Positions 1-6,955 of a DNA stretch of 64,000 nucleotides are shown in pieces. The position numbers and the translations under genes are program-made. The stretch covers positions 62,001 through 126,000 of the forward strand of contig CANLNK010000008.1 in NCBI GenBank assembly GCA_947492575.1, written 5' to 3'. Below the pieces are notes generated by a model, which saw only the letters and a program-made list of their open reading frames with translations, had not been told where the DNA came from and ran no database searches. Numbering within the stretch: the stretch's first letter is position 1; every line of letters starts with the position of its first letter. Origin of the DNA: an uncultured Thalassotalea sp. Lineage in GTDB: Bacteria; Pseudomonadota; Gammaproteobacteria; Enterobacterales; Alteromonadaceae.

Positions 1-14
1 ATACGAGAAATACT

Positions 15-707
15 ATGATTACGTTAAGAAAAGCAAATGACAGAGGACGCGCAAACTTTGGCTGGTTAGACAGCAAACACACGTTTTCTTTTGGCAGCTA
101 CTACGACCCTCGTCATATGGGTTTCTCTAAGCTACGTGTTATCAACGACGATGTGGTTGCTGGCGGTAAAGGTTTCGACACGCACGGCCATCGTGACATG
201 GAGATTATCAGTTACGTACTGGAAGGTAGCATTGAACACCAAGACAGTGCGGGTAATGTGCAAGTACTGCCAGCGGGCGAGTTTCAATTGATGTCGGCAG
301 GTAAAGGTATTTTTCACAGTGAATACAATGCGAGAAAAAACAAACCACTACGTTTCTTGCAAATTTGGATAGAACCAAACGTGTTTGGCCAAAAGCCGGG
401 CTACCAACAAAAAGCGTTCGGCAAAGCAGAAGGGCTAACCACGATTATTACGCCAACGGGTGAGAATGGTACGTTGCAAATTAAACAACAAGCCACATTG
501 CATCAATTGATTCTTGCACCGGGCGACGAACTTACTTTTGAGCCAGATAGCGCCAAAGTCTACATTCATCAAGTTGAGGGCAAACTGCATGTTGACAACG
601 TGCAACTTACCAGCGGCGACGGCGCAAAAATTAATGGCGAAAACAAACTGCTGCTAACTAACTCTGGCAGCAAGCAAGTAACAGCTTTGGTATTTGAACT
701 ACCTTAA
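15..707 (+). CDS. Pirin family protein (YhhW-like)
   Basis: A 230-residue bicupin of the pirin family. The N-terminal cupin has the full metal set at the positions expected for YhhW-type pirins: His57 and His59 (in THGH) and His101 and Glu103 (in HSEYN). Family members bind Fe or other metals and several have quercetin 2,3-dioxygenase activity in vitro; the physiological substrate is generally unknown, so I keep the family name. The ATG is preceded by a purine-rich GAGAAA. It stands as a single gene ahead of a GSH-dependent reductase, fitting a redox-stress neighbourhood. Its stop codon lies at the start of a run of imperfect 13-15 bp direct repeats. Confidence 0.92.
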   Translation: MITLRKANDRGRANFGWLDSKHTFSFGSYYDPRHMGFSKLRVINDDVVAGGKGFDTHGHRDMEIISYVLEGSIEHQDSAGNVQVLPAGEFQLMSAGKGIFHSEYNARKNKPLRFLQIWIEPNVFGQKPGYQQKAFGKAEGLTTIITPTGENGTLQIKQQATLHQLILAPGDELTFEPDSAKVYIHQVEGKLHVDNVQLTSGDGAKINGENKLLLTNSGSKQVTALVFELP

Positions 708-760
708 GCGAATGACCCTAAGCGAACCACCTTGAGCGAATTACTTTAGGCGACAGGCTT
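703..760. repeat. Imperfect 13-15 bp tandem repeats after the pirin gene
   Basis: Four consecutive diverged units built around TTAAGCGAA, CTAAGCGAA, TTGAGCGAA and TTAGGCGAC run from the last codons of the pirin gene into the spacer. They look like a local slippage duplication of the gene's tail rather than a regulatory site. Comparable short repeats occur after rluC and before the gene at 33493. Confidence 0.5.
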
Positions 761-858
761 AAGGGGCGTTTTCATACTTTTTAGATACATATTTTTTATT
801 ACTGAAGCCGAGGGCGATGAAGTCTCTTCGGTTGATACAAAATTGAAAGAGGCACACC

Positions 859-1836
859 ATGGGATTATTAGTTGACGGCATTTGGCATGATAAGTGGTAC
901 GACACAGCGGCGAGTAAAGGCAAGTTTCAGCGTGAAGAAGCGCAACTTCGCAACTGGGTAACGGCAGATGGTAGCGCAGGTCCAACAGGTAAAGCGGGCT
1001 TTAAAGCAGAATCTGGACGCTATCACCTTTATGTATCATTAGCTTGTCCGTGGGCGCATCGCACATTGATTTTTAGAGCCCTTAAGGGCTTAGAAGATCA
1101 CATTAGCGTGTCGGTAGTTAGCCCTGACATGCTAGCAAGCGGCTGGACCTTTGAGGCCGACAATCACAGCACTGGCGATAACTTATTTGGTAGTGAGTTT
1201 ATGCACCAAATATATACTCGTAACAATCCGAACTATTCTGGCCGCGTTACCGTACCTGTGCTTTGGGATAAGCAGCAAAATTGTATTGTAAGCAACGAGT
1301 CGTCTGAAATTATTCGCATGTTCAATTCGGCATTCAATGAGCTAACGGGCAATACTTTAGACTTTTATCCAGCGGAATTACGCAGTGAAATTGACGAAAT
1401 TAACGCTTTCGTTTACGACAATATTAACAATGGCGTTTACCGTTCGGGCTTTGCTACCACGCAAGAGGCGTATGAAGAAGCGTATCACAATTTATTTATT
1501 GCTCTTGATAAGGTTGAGGTAATACTTGCAGAAAATCGTTACTTAGCAGGCGACCAACTTACAGAAGCTGACTGGCGATTGTTCACCACACTTATTCGCT
1601 TTGATGCCGTATATTTTGGTCACTTCAAATGTAATAAGAAACAAATTGAAGATTATCCTAACATTGCCAACTATGTGCGTGAGCTTTACCAAGTAGAAAA
1701 TGTCGCGAGTACCGTTGATTTTTATCACATTAAACGCCATTACTACTTCAGTCACACGATGATTAACCCAACACAAGTGGTACCTGTTGGGCCTGACGTT
1801 GATTATTTATCTGCACATAACCGAGGCGCTAAGTAG
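859..1836 (+). CDS. yqjG: Glutathionyl-hydroquinone reductase (GST family, YqjG-like)
   Basis: A 325-residue Xi-class glutathione transferase. The thioredoxin-fold half carries the signature CPWAHR with catalytic Cys63, the same position as in E. coli YqjG, followed by an alpha-helical GST C-terminal domain (about residues 170-300) ending in the typical HYYFSH...NPTQVVPVGP region. The enzyme reduces glutathionyl-hydroquinones to free hydroquinones using GSH. Length matches the family. The start is supported by GAAAGAGG shortly upstream. It sits alone between the pirin gene and a double-cupin gene. Family assignment is secure; its natural quinone substrate is not known. Confidence 0.93.
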   Translation: MGLLVDGIWHDKWYDTAASKGKFQREEAQLRNWVTADGSAGPTGKAGFKAESGRYHLYVSLACPWAHRTLIFRALKGLEDHISVSVVSPDMLASGWTFEADNHSTGDNLFGSEFMHQIYTRNNPNYSGRVTVPVLWDKQQNCIVSNESSEIIRMFNSAFNELTGNTLDFYPAELRSEIDEINAFVYDNINNGVYRSGFATTQEAYEEAYHNLFIALDKVEVILAENRYLAGDQLTEADWRLFTTLIRFDAVYFGHFKCNKKQIEDYPNIANYVRELYQVENVASTVDFYHIKRHYYFSHTMINPTQVVPVGPDVDYLSAHNRGAK

Positions 1837-1991
1837 AAGCGCTGACTCGAGGCGTTAAGCAAGGCGTTAAATAATTGATGGAACAAAATACGATGCCGCT
1901 ATTCACGTTTACAACATGTATGTACGTGAATAGCGGCATAAATGTGTAAGTAGAACTAGGGTGTTGTAACCCTGCCATGAGGAAACCTGAT

Positions 1992-2681
1992 ATGAGTCGA
2001 GCGCAAGACAATACGTTGCTAAACGCTGATTTTAGTGAGCGCGTAGTGATTAGACCTGAGGATTATCAGTGGCAAGACTCTCCGATGCCGGGCGTAGAAC
2101 GCATGATGCTTGATCGCATCGGTGGGGAAGTTGCCCGAGCAACCTCACTCGTAAGATACGCGCCTAACAGCGAATTTTCACCGCACACGCATTCTGGCGG
2201 AGAAGAGTTCCTTGTGTTGGCAGGCGAGTTTGCTGATGAGCACGGAGGCTACCCCAAAGGCACTTATGCTAGAAACCCAATTGGTACCGCTCATAAGCCA
2301 CGCATTGGTGAAAAGGGCGCAACTATTCTGGTCAAACTGCATCAGTTTGATGAACAAGATACCGAACAAAAAGCGATAGATACCACTCAGCAACCTTGGT
2401 TACCGGGGCTTGTTGAAGGGTTGCAAGTTATGCCGCTTCATGATTTCGGCACTGAACATGTTGCACTGGTAAAATGGGCGCCGAATACGCAGTTCAACCC
2501 TCATCAGCATTGGAGTGGTGAAGAAATTCTCGTGCTTGAAGGTACCTTTTATGATGAGCATGGTGCATATCCAGCAGGCACATGGCTGCGCAGTCCACAT
2601 TTAAGCAAACACACACCTTTTACCAAAGAAGATGGTGCACTCATTTTCGTTAAAGTAGGGCACCTGCCACCAGAGGACTAA
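1992..2681 (+). CDS. Two-domain ChrR-like cupin protein
   Basis: A 229-residue protein made of two similar cupin domains of the type seen in the C-terminal half of the anti-sigma factor ChrR. Domain 1 has PHTHSGGEEFLVL, a DEHG turn and a late His; domain 2 repeats this as PHQHWSGEEILVL, DEHGAYP and a late His. The likely start is the ATG at 1992, because GAGGA lies 8 nt upstream; the in-frame ATG at 1977 has no such site. There is no N-terminal zinc-binding anti-sigma domain and no adjacent ECF sigma gene, so it is not expected to be a ChrR anti-sigma factor. Substrate unknown; a metal-dependent role with small organics is the family expectation. Confidence 0.85.
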   Translation: MSRAQDNTLLNADFSERVVIRPEDYQWQDSPMPGVERMMLDRIGGEVARATSLVRYAPNSEFSPHTHSGGEEFLVLAGEFADEHGGYPKGTYARNPIGTAHKPRIGEKGATILVKLHQFDEQDTEQKAIDTTQQPWLPGLVEGLQVMPLHDFGTEHVALVKWAPNTQFNPHQHWSGEEILVLEGTFYDEHGAYPAGTWLRSPHLSKHTPFTKEDGALIFVKVGHLPPED

Positions 2682-2921
2682 CTTCGCTTTTCATAAGGTA
2701 AGTTTCACCATCTTGCTAAATTATCTTGCCAGTTTCTTGTTAACGAGTAGTGTAAAAAAACTTTGCGATACTGATTTTATCGCACGTTATCGTGTTTGCC
2801 TCCTTACTGTGTGAAAGCGCGCAAAACGCCTTCTTTCTCCAAACTCAAACGCCAAAAGACTTTTTTCAGTAGAAATAATAAAAGCTTAGGGCATAATGAG
2901 ATTTACTAATTTGTAGAAAAG
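2682..2921. other. Intergenic stretch left of the cassette island
   Basis: About 240 bases with no convincing ORF or terminator; the sequence is AT-rich with stops in all frames. It separates the conserved cupin gene from the accessory island. I see no attI-like site or integrase gene fragment in it. Confidence 0.5.
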
Positions 2922-2976
2922 AGGCAAAACGCCCTGTTTAAACAAGGCTTTTTGCCTATTAATAAGCTGTTATATT
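2922..2976 (+). repeat. Degenerate attC-like half site at the left cassette boundary
   Basis: A near-perfect hairpin (AGGCAAAA ... TTTTGCCT, 2922-2957) with a TGTTTAAACA palindrome at its tip is followed by TTGCCTATTAATAAGCTGTTATAT. The last part aligns with the right end of the clear attC at 3475-3574 (TTGCCTCTTAGTGATGCGTTATGT), including the G^TTAT cassette junction (G at 2969). The outer left (R'') half is not recognisable, so this is either a decayed attC or the insertion point of the first cassette. It lies 26 nt before the ATG of the Trypco2 gene, the usual spacing from cassette boundary to ORF. Confidence 0.42.
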
Positions 2977-2994
2977 TTTATCAGGGAGTGGAGT

Positions 2995-3465
2995 ATGAAA
3001 GGAAATATTAGTCTTAAAGCCTTTATTGAAGAAGTAAAAACAGAGCTGAAAGAAGCGATTAATGAAGATGACCCATTTTTTGAACTAGGCGATGTTGAAT
3101 TAGAAGTTAGTTTTGCTTTAGATGCAGAAGCAAAAGCTGGAGCAAAGCTCTACGTAATTGACATAGGAGGTAGTACGAAAGCAACACAGACTCATAAGGT
3201 AAAACTAACGTTAACACCATTTGTTGAGTCAAATAGCGGTATTCAAGGGACTCCAATCGCGCCTCAAAATACAGCTCAGCCGACAAAAAATACTCGATTA
3301 ATCGATTCTATTGTAGAGCCAAGACAAAAACGAGTGTCTCCTTCAGTTGGCTCGCGTAGAACTTCACCTGCTCGTATAAGACCCACTGCTCATAAACCTG
3401 CAGGGACTCAACGAGTATCCCCAGTAATGTCTGGTGGTAAAAATAAGCCAAAATTCTCTAAATAG
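2995..3465 (+). CDS. Trypsin-co-occurring domain 2 (Trypco2) protein, solo
   Basis: A 156-residue protein. Residues about 5-80 fit the Trypco2 domain: an N-terminal amphipathic helix (LKAFIEEVKTELKEAI), then FELGDVELEVSFAL, KLYVIDIGG and HKVKLTLTP beta strands. Trypco2 is known as a small domain co-occurring with trypsin-like proteases, TPR and effector modules in NTP-dependent bacterial conflict systems. Here no protease or NTPase is fused or adjacent. The rest (about 85-156) is a basic, Pro/Ser/Arg-rich, probably disordered tail with two related motifs, RVSPSVG and RVSPVMSGG. GGGAGTGGAG precedes the ATG. It is the first cassette of the array, with an attC right after its stop. The domain call rests on pattern recognition from memory; function is unknown. 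Confidence 0.72.
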   Translation: MKGNISLKAFIEEVKTELKEAINEDDPFFELGDVELEVSFALDAEAKAGAKLYVIDIGGSTKATQTHKVKLTLTPFVESNSGIQGTPIAPQNTAQPTKNTRLIDSIVEPRQKRVSPSVGSRRTSPARIRPTAHKPAGTQRVSPVMSGGKNKPKFSK

Positions 3466-3474
3466 TGCTTAAAA

Positions 3475-3574
3475 ATATAACAAGTCACTCAAAAGGACAA
3501 ATAACAGTTGGCTGTTTGCTCCTTCGTCGCTTATCTTAGCCAACAATTATTTGCCTCTTAGTGATGCGTTATGT
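3475..3574 (+). repeat. Integron attC recombination site 1
   Basis: R'' ATATAAC (3475-3481) followed by AAGTCACTCAAAAGGAC; an inner stem GTTGGCT (3507-3513) / AGCCAAC (3538-3544); then TTGCCTCTTAGTGAT and R' GCGTTATGT with the predicted crossover at G3568^T. This matches the architecture of Vibrio/Pseudoalteromonas-type attC sites (about 100 bp). A 12-bp direct repeat GTGCTTAAAAAT flanks it (3465-3476 and 3573-3584). It lies 9 nt after the Trypco2 stop and 28 nt before the start of the HNH gene, exactly as expected between two cassettes. Confidence 0.85.
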
Positions 3575-3595
3575 GCTTAAAAATGGAGTTTTATT

Positions 3596-4300
3596 TTGAC
3601 ATTTGAAGATTGGATGAGACAGTCGAAACTATCAGAATCATCGATTAAAAAATATGATGGAGCGATCAAGGGAATAATGACAGATTGGGCTCTTGAAGCT
3701 AACCTTATTAGCGGTTCATTAATATCAATATCAAGCCTGATTCAATTCAAAGAAATAAGCTCAAGTATGCAAGGTTTGAATATCTTCAAAACCAGAAATG
3801 ACACTGGTCATGGGATGTATAAATCAGCTTTGTCAAAATACGAAGAATACCTTTCATTGGGTTTTAATTCGGATATAGAAGATGATATTGACTCTATATT
3901 AGGTAGCGATAACTTAAATGATACTGAAAAGAAACAACTGATTAAAGCGAGAATTGGACAAGGTAAGTTTAGAAAAGAACTAATATCAAAATGGCAAAAA
4001 TGCTCAGTAACAGGTTACACAGATGTTTCATTTCTTGTAGCTTCACATATCAAACCTTGGTCAGCTTCAAACAATACAGAACGTTTAGATCCCTTTAATG
4101 GTCTGCTTCTTGTCGCAAATATCGATAGAGCATTTGATAAAGGTTTTATAACATTCGATTTAAATGGAAAAATCGTAATATCAGAACAACTTAAAGATCC
4201 TGAAAAATTAGGGATATATGACTCTATGTCTGTGCTTTTAGATGATAAACATATGAGCTATATGGATTTTCATCGCAAAGAAGTATTTCGCAACACATAA
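3596..4300 (+). CDS. HNH endonuclease (HNH_2 restriction-type)
   Basis: A 234-residue protein. An N-terminal helical region (about 1-90) contains the NDTGHGMYKSALSKYEEYL segment often found ahead of restriction-type HNH domains. The C-terminal nuclease (about 115-200) has QGKFRKELISKWQKCSVTG (Cys136), SHIKPW with His151, FNGLLL with Asn168, and DRAFDKGFITFD, i.e. the HNH_2 pattern. The start is TTG, supported by TGGAG at 3584-3588 with 7-nt spacing. The stop codon lies inside the R'' box of the next attC, so the gene fills its cassette. No methyltransferase is next to it, so a stand-alone or modification-dependent nuclease is more likely than a classical R-M pair; this is inference. Confidence 0.85.
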   Translation: MTFEDWMRQSKLSESSIKKYDGAIKGIMTDWALEANLISGSLISISSLIQFKEISSSMQGLNIFKTRNDTGHGMYKSALSKYEEYLSLGFNSDIEDDIDSILGSDNLNDTEKKQLIKARIGQGKFRKELISKWQKCSVTGYTDVSFLVASHIKPWSASNNTERLDPFNGLLLVANIDRAFDKGFITFDLNGKIVISEQLKDPEKLGIYDSMSVLLDDKHMSYMDFHRKEVFRNT

Positions 4301-4396
4301 CAAGCCATTGCAGCGCGGGACTTTTGACAGTTGGCTTTTCTCACTGCGTTCGTTATTTTAGCCAACTATTAAAAGCCCCTGAATGGGGCATTATAT
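4295..4396 (+). repeat. Integron attC recombination site 2
   Basis: R'' ACATAAC (4295-4301), AAGCC, inner stem GTTGGCT (4330-4336) / AGCCAAC (4360-4366), right arm GCCCCTGAATGGGGC, and R' reading ATTATAT, where the crossover G has become A (4390). The inner stem is identical to that of site 1, so the two belong to one array. The G-to-A change at the junction may have reduced or abolished recombination at this site. Confidence 0.8.
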
Positions 4397-4412
4397 TTTA
4401 CGAGAGTCTAGT

Positions 4413-4745
4413 TTGAACATACGCCTACTTATATTTAGTCTCTTAATTGCATTTCCTACGATTGCAGGTGATGTAAATCACTCCCGTGTTCAACAAATAA
4501 ATAGCCAATTGAAATATGAAGGTTATTTTATTGAAGCTACAACTATGGGCGTTATGTTAGTTTCGGACAATGACAAATTCACCTTGATGCTAGATAACGA
4601 AAACGCAATTTGGTTTGATGATTCTTTCGTACTTTCAACATCGCAAAAGAAACTCTTACTCCCCAAATTGTTAAAACTGTTTGAGTCGGTTGAGAACAAA
4701 GAAGGCAAAGCTGTTTTAGCTAGCTTGATCAAAGCGAGTATGTAA
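4413..4745 (+). CDS. Small exported protein of unknown function (cassette gene)
   Basis: A 110-residue protein if started at the TTG at 4413, which has GAGAG at 4402-4406; an upstream in-frame ATG at 4383 lies inside the attC and would put a poor leader in front. From the TTG the N-terminus is a good signal peptide (MNIRLLIFSLLIAFPTIAG, cleavage near IAG-D). The mature part of about 90 residues has an alternating hydrophobic pattern and no cysteine. I recognise no family. It sits between attC sites 2 and 3 and so is a gene cassette. Exported small proteins are common in chromosomal cassette arrays. Confidence 0.6.
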   Translation: MNIRLLIFSLLIAFPTIAGDVNHSRVQQINSQLKYEGYFIEATTMGVMLVSDNDKFTLMLDNENAIWFDDSFVLSTSQKKLLLPKLLKLFESVENKEGKAVLASLIKASM

Positions 4746-4746
4746 A

Positions 4747-4819
4747 ACATAACAAGAGACTATGGCGTCAATAGTTAGTTTTTATCAGTATTTATTCGTC
4801 TACTAGCACCGCGTTATGT
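4747..4819 (+). repeat. Integron attC recombination site 3
   Basis: A shorter site (73 bp): R'' ACATAAC (4747-4753) directly after the stop, a weaker internal fold, then CACCGCGTTATGT with R' GTTATGT (4813-4819) perfectly complementary to R''. The next ORF starts 25 nt further on. The length is within the normal attC range, though the L''/L' arms pair less well than in sites 1 and 2. Confidence 0.68.
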
Positions 4820-4843
4820 TGGTTAGGAAATAAGTGAGGATAT

Positions 4844-5200
4844 ATGACCCCAAAAGAAATCGTTAAAAAGTGGGTCGAAGCGTTCAATGAAGGTGATGCT
4901 GAAAAGCTTGCTTTGTTGTATGCAAATATTGCAATCAATCACCAAGTCGCTAATGAGCCTGTGGTAGGCAAAGCTGCCATTCAAACCATGTTTGAGCAAG
5001 AGTTCGCAAATGCAGATATGGTTGGTATCGTAGAGAACATCTTTGAAGACGGTAAATGGGCCATCTTAGAATGGAAAGACCCTTTAGGTTTAAGAGGTTG
5101 TGGATTTTTCAACATTGAGAACGGCTTAATTCAGTTTCAACGGGGTTATTGGGATAAATTCAGTTTTCTTAAAGCACATAATTTGTCAGTTCCTAAGTAA
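4844..5200 (+). CDS. SnoaL/NTF2-like protein
   Basis: A 118-residue alpha+beta-barrel protein of the SnoaL-like/NTF2 fold. The N-terminal helices (PKEIVKKWVEAFNEGDAEKLALLYA), the GKAAIQTMFEQEF segment and the C-terminal strand WAILEWKD...GCGFFNIENGLIQFQRGYWDK are the standard pattern. Such proteins range from isomerases and hydrolases to ligand binders; nothing here fixes the substrate. GTGAGG precedes the ATG. It follows attC site 3 and is probably the fourth cassette, although no attC is recognisable after it, which would mark the right end of the intact array. Confidence 0.8.
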   Translation: MTPKEIVKKWVEAFNEGDAEKLALLYANIAINHQVANEPVVGKAAIQTMFEQEFANADMVGIVENIFEDGKWAILEWKDPLGLRGCGFFNIENGLIQFQRGYWDKFSFLKAHNLSVPK

Positions 5201-5312
5201 GCAATAAATTAAAATTTGTAACTCATAAACAGCATTTCTGCTTGCCAGAGCAAAAAACTTCTTTGTTAAGTTGTTGGTAAATAAAAATAAAAACCAAAAT
5301 GGAATTTAGAAA

Positions 5313-6110
5313 ATGAAAATAATAAAAATCACCTCGTTACTTCTAATAGCTTTGATTATTGTGGCAGCGGCTTCTTATGAGAAAATTATCTCGGGAGTTT
5401 TGCTACCTCAATATATTGATTGGGCATACGAAACCGATCGAAAAGGGCTAGAAATAGGCACGCCTCTTGATGAAAAAGAAAGGTTGCTTGCTTCTGAAAT
5501 CGGAATTGTACATCCGGAGAAAGTGAGAATCATATACGTCGATGAAGTGCCTTTTCCATATGAAAATTTTGCATTAAAAGTATTTGGCGAAGCTGTGGAT
5601 CTAATTGGCGAAGGAATTATTAACAATGCACAAGTTTTTGGGTATTCAATATACGCGCGCAAGGGTTTATACCAATTGAAATAAATATTTAACCAATTCA
5701 GAGCTGTGTCAGGGAAGTTAGAATAATGCAAATTGATGCTGTTGTAGTCATTCTCCAACGAAGAAATTTGTGAAATTATCACTTTCCTGAAAAGCTCCCA
5801 GAGGGCGAGTTTAAAAGGCTTATATGCTGCGTTATTGATTTTGACAAGGGAGTGACCATTCTCTGCAATCAATGCCTTGCCTATAAACCTTTTAACTCTC
5901 GCTGAATGATCAAATATTTAATTCAACTGGTATTACTTAAACAGACCAAAGCTAGCTCATGAACTAGTGCATGTATTGCAAATTGAAAGGTCCAGCCTAG
6001 ATAAAGTGGTAACTCAGCATTTCTATGATATGGCAGAACATGGTTACGATGAAGCACCGTTAGAAGTCGAAGCTGCTGCCGCTAACAAGAGGTATAGTGC
6101 TGATTGGTAA
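5313..6110 (+). pseudogene. Disrupted membrane-anchored HExxH metalloprotease-like gene
   Basis: Two halves of one gene share the same frame. The 5' part (5313-5669) encodes an N-terminal membrane segment (IIKITSLLLIALIIVAAAS) and EIGIVHPEKVRIIYVDEVPFP...NAQVFGYSIYARKGL. The 3' part (5937-6110) continues NRPKLAHELVHVLQIER...EHGYDEAPLEVEAAAANKRYSADW and stops. The HELVH zinc motif, the following YDEAPLEVEA and the segment order match a family of small hypothetical zinc-peptidase-like proteins. A roughly 265-bp element with inverted ends lies between and introduces an in-frame stop at 5682. The TTA codons at 5667 and 5937 are exactly 270 bp apart, so clean removal restores a 175-residue protein. 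The visible 123-residue ORF is therefore a truncated remnant lacking the catalytic motif. Confidence 0.8.
5670..5936. mobile_element. MITE-like non-autonomous element inserted in the metalloprotease gene
   Basis: The ends form 22-bp inverted repeats with 20 matches: 5669-5690 (ATACCAATTGAAATAAATATTT) against the complement of 5912-5933. The flanking TTA triplets (5667-5669 and 5933-5935 or 5937-5939) are consistent with a 3-bp target duplication, though the exact right end is uncertain by a few bases. The roughly 265-bp interior encodes nothing plausible; a minus-strand open frame through it is incidental. Length, inverted ends, target duplication and interruption of an otherwise continuous gene identify a miniature inverted-repeat element that depends on a transposase elsewhere. 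Confidence 0.8.
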
Positions 6111-6202
6111 GCAAAAATGGCTTTAGAATAGCTTTATTGAGAACCCGCTGATTCAGGCTGGCTTATCACGCTTGTGCCAGCTAACTGTAAGAAGAAAATG
6201 AG

Positions 6203-6658
6203 ATGTCACCAGAAAATATTATTCAATTGTTAACTTCTGAGCTTGAGGGGGTTGTCCCTAAATCGAGCTGGGGAGAAACTTCATTATTTTATAACCCCAA
6301 TAATCTCTTACCTAACGGCGTTTATTTTTGCACCATAAAAGAAAAAAATGGTGATAACGATAAGGCGTCTGACTTAGATAGAGACTCAGTATTCAGGGTG
6401 AGTATCGGCGCTGGCAAAGCTCATTACGAGCAACTATTTGGCGCGAGGCCTAAGCGTCCGGAGAAAGGTGGGATAGTTGATACCGGACATGACTTTACAA
6501 AGCTTAACGAATTAATGCCCCATCCTATATATGCATGGATGTCATGGGTTCAAATATTGTCACCTACCAAGTCAACGTTTGACTCGGTTCTCCCGATAAT
6601 AAAAGATGCTCATGCAAGTGCCGTGGTTAAGTTTAATAAAAAAACTAAGTCAACATAA
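6203..6658 (+). CDS. DUF6194 family protein
   Basis: A 151-residue protein with the conserved run of the DUF6194 family: FYNPNNLLPNGVYFCTIKEKNGDNDKASDLDR, VFRVSIG, a central PKRPEKGGIVDTGHDFTKLNELMPHPIYAWMSWVQIL segment and a C-terminal DAHASAVVKFNKK helix. Family members are cytosolic and of unknown function; the conserved His/Trp-rich HPIYAWMSW motif suggests a binding pocket. The ATG follows AAGAAAATGAG. It lies between the disrupted metalloprotease and the DUF4177 gene in the accessory island; a hairpin-prone stretch around 6158-6186 before it may be a remnant attC but is too weak to call. Confidence 0.8.
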   Translation: MSPENIIQLLTSELEGVVPKSSWGETSLFYNPNNLLPNGVYFCTIKEKNGDNDKASDLDRDSVFRVSIGAGKAHYEQLFGARPKRPEKGGIVDTGHDFTKLNELMPHPIYAWMSWVQILSPTKSTFDSVLPIIKDAHASAVVKFNKKTKST

Positions 6659-6769
6659 TTAGCAAATGGTTAAAGTCGGATAGCGGTTTGGCATTACGTC
6701 GCCTCAATACAAACATTGTCCAGCGTCGAAAGGCGTTTTTGGGTTTTTGATATACAAGGAGTTTGATTT

Positions 6770-6955
6770 TTGAGAAGGGTTTTGGAATTTAAGAAAAGAC
6801 GTTCTTGGATCGGAGATGTAAATTTAGATTTATTGAATGAGCAAATTCTAGCCATAGAAGAAGACGGTTGGCAGGTTGTTTCTGTTACGCCTAGTTGTGA
6901 TTTTTTAGGCAGGATATCAGCCTATACATTGCTCATTGATTCAGGTGATTTATGA
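6770..6955 (+). CDS. Small DUF4177-like protein
   Basis: A 61-residue protein resembling DUF4177: VLEFKKRRS..., an LNEQILAIEEDGWQVVSVTPS core and a final beta strand AYTLLID. The start is TTG at 6770, set by a perfect AAGGAG at 6756-6761 with 8-nt spacing. The stop overlaps the ATG of the downstream sulfurtransferase (ATGA), so the two are translationally coupled. DUF4177 proteins have no assigned function. The coupling suggests co-regulated dosage with the sulfurtransferase, not necessarily a shared pathway. Confidence 0.7.
   Translation: MRRVLEFKKRRSWIGDVNLDLLNEQILAIEEDGWQVVSVTPSCDFLGRISAYTLLIDSGDL

Noticed and set aside
3475-4819. Repeated spacer motifs considered as a CRISPR array
   Set aside because: The repeats are 70-100 bp apart by full ORFs, imperfect, and fold as attC sites; no cas genes.
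5408-5872. 154-codon minus-strand ORF through the split metalloprotease gene
   Set aside because: It runs antisense across the gene fragment and the MITE; the plus-strand family motifs and in-frame halves explain the sequence better.
6158-6186. GCTGGC...GCCAGC hairpin as an attC
   Set aside because: Inner stem only; no R'' or R' boxes at the right distance.
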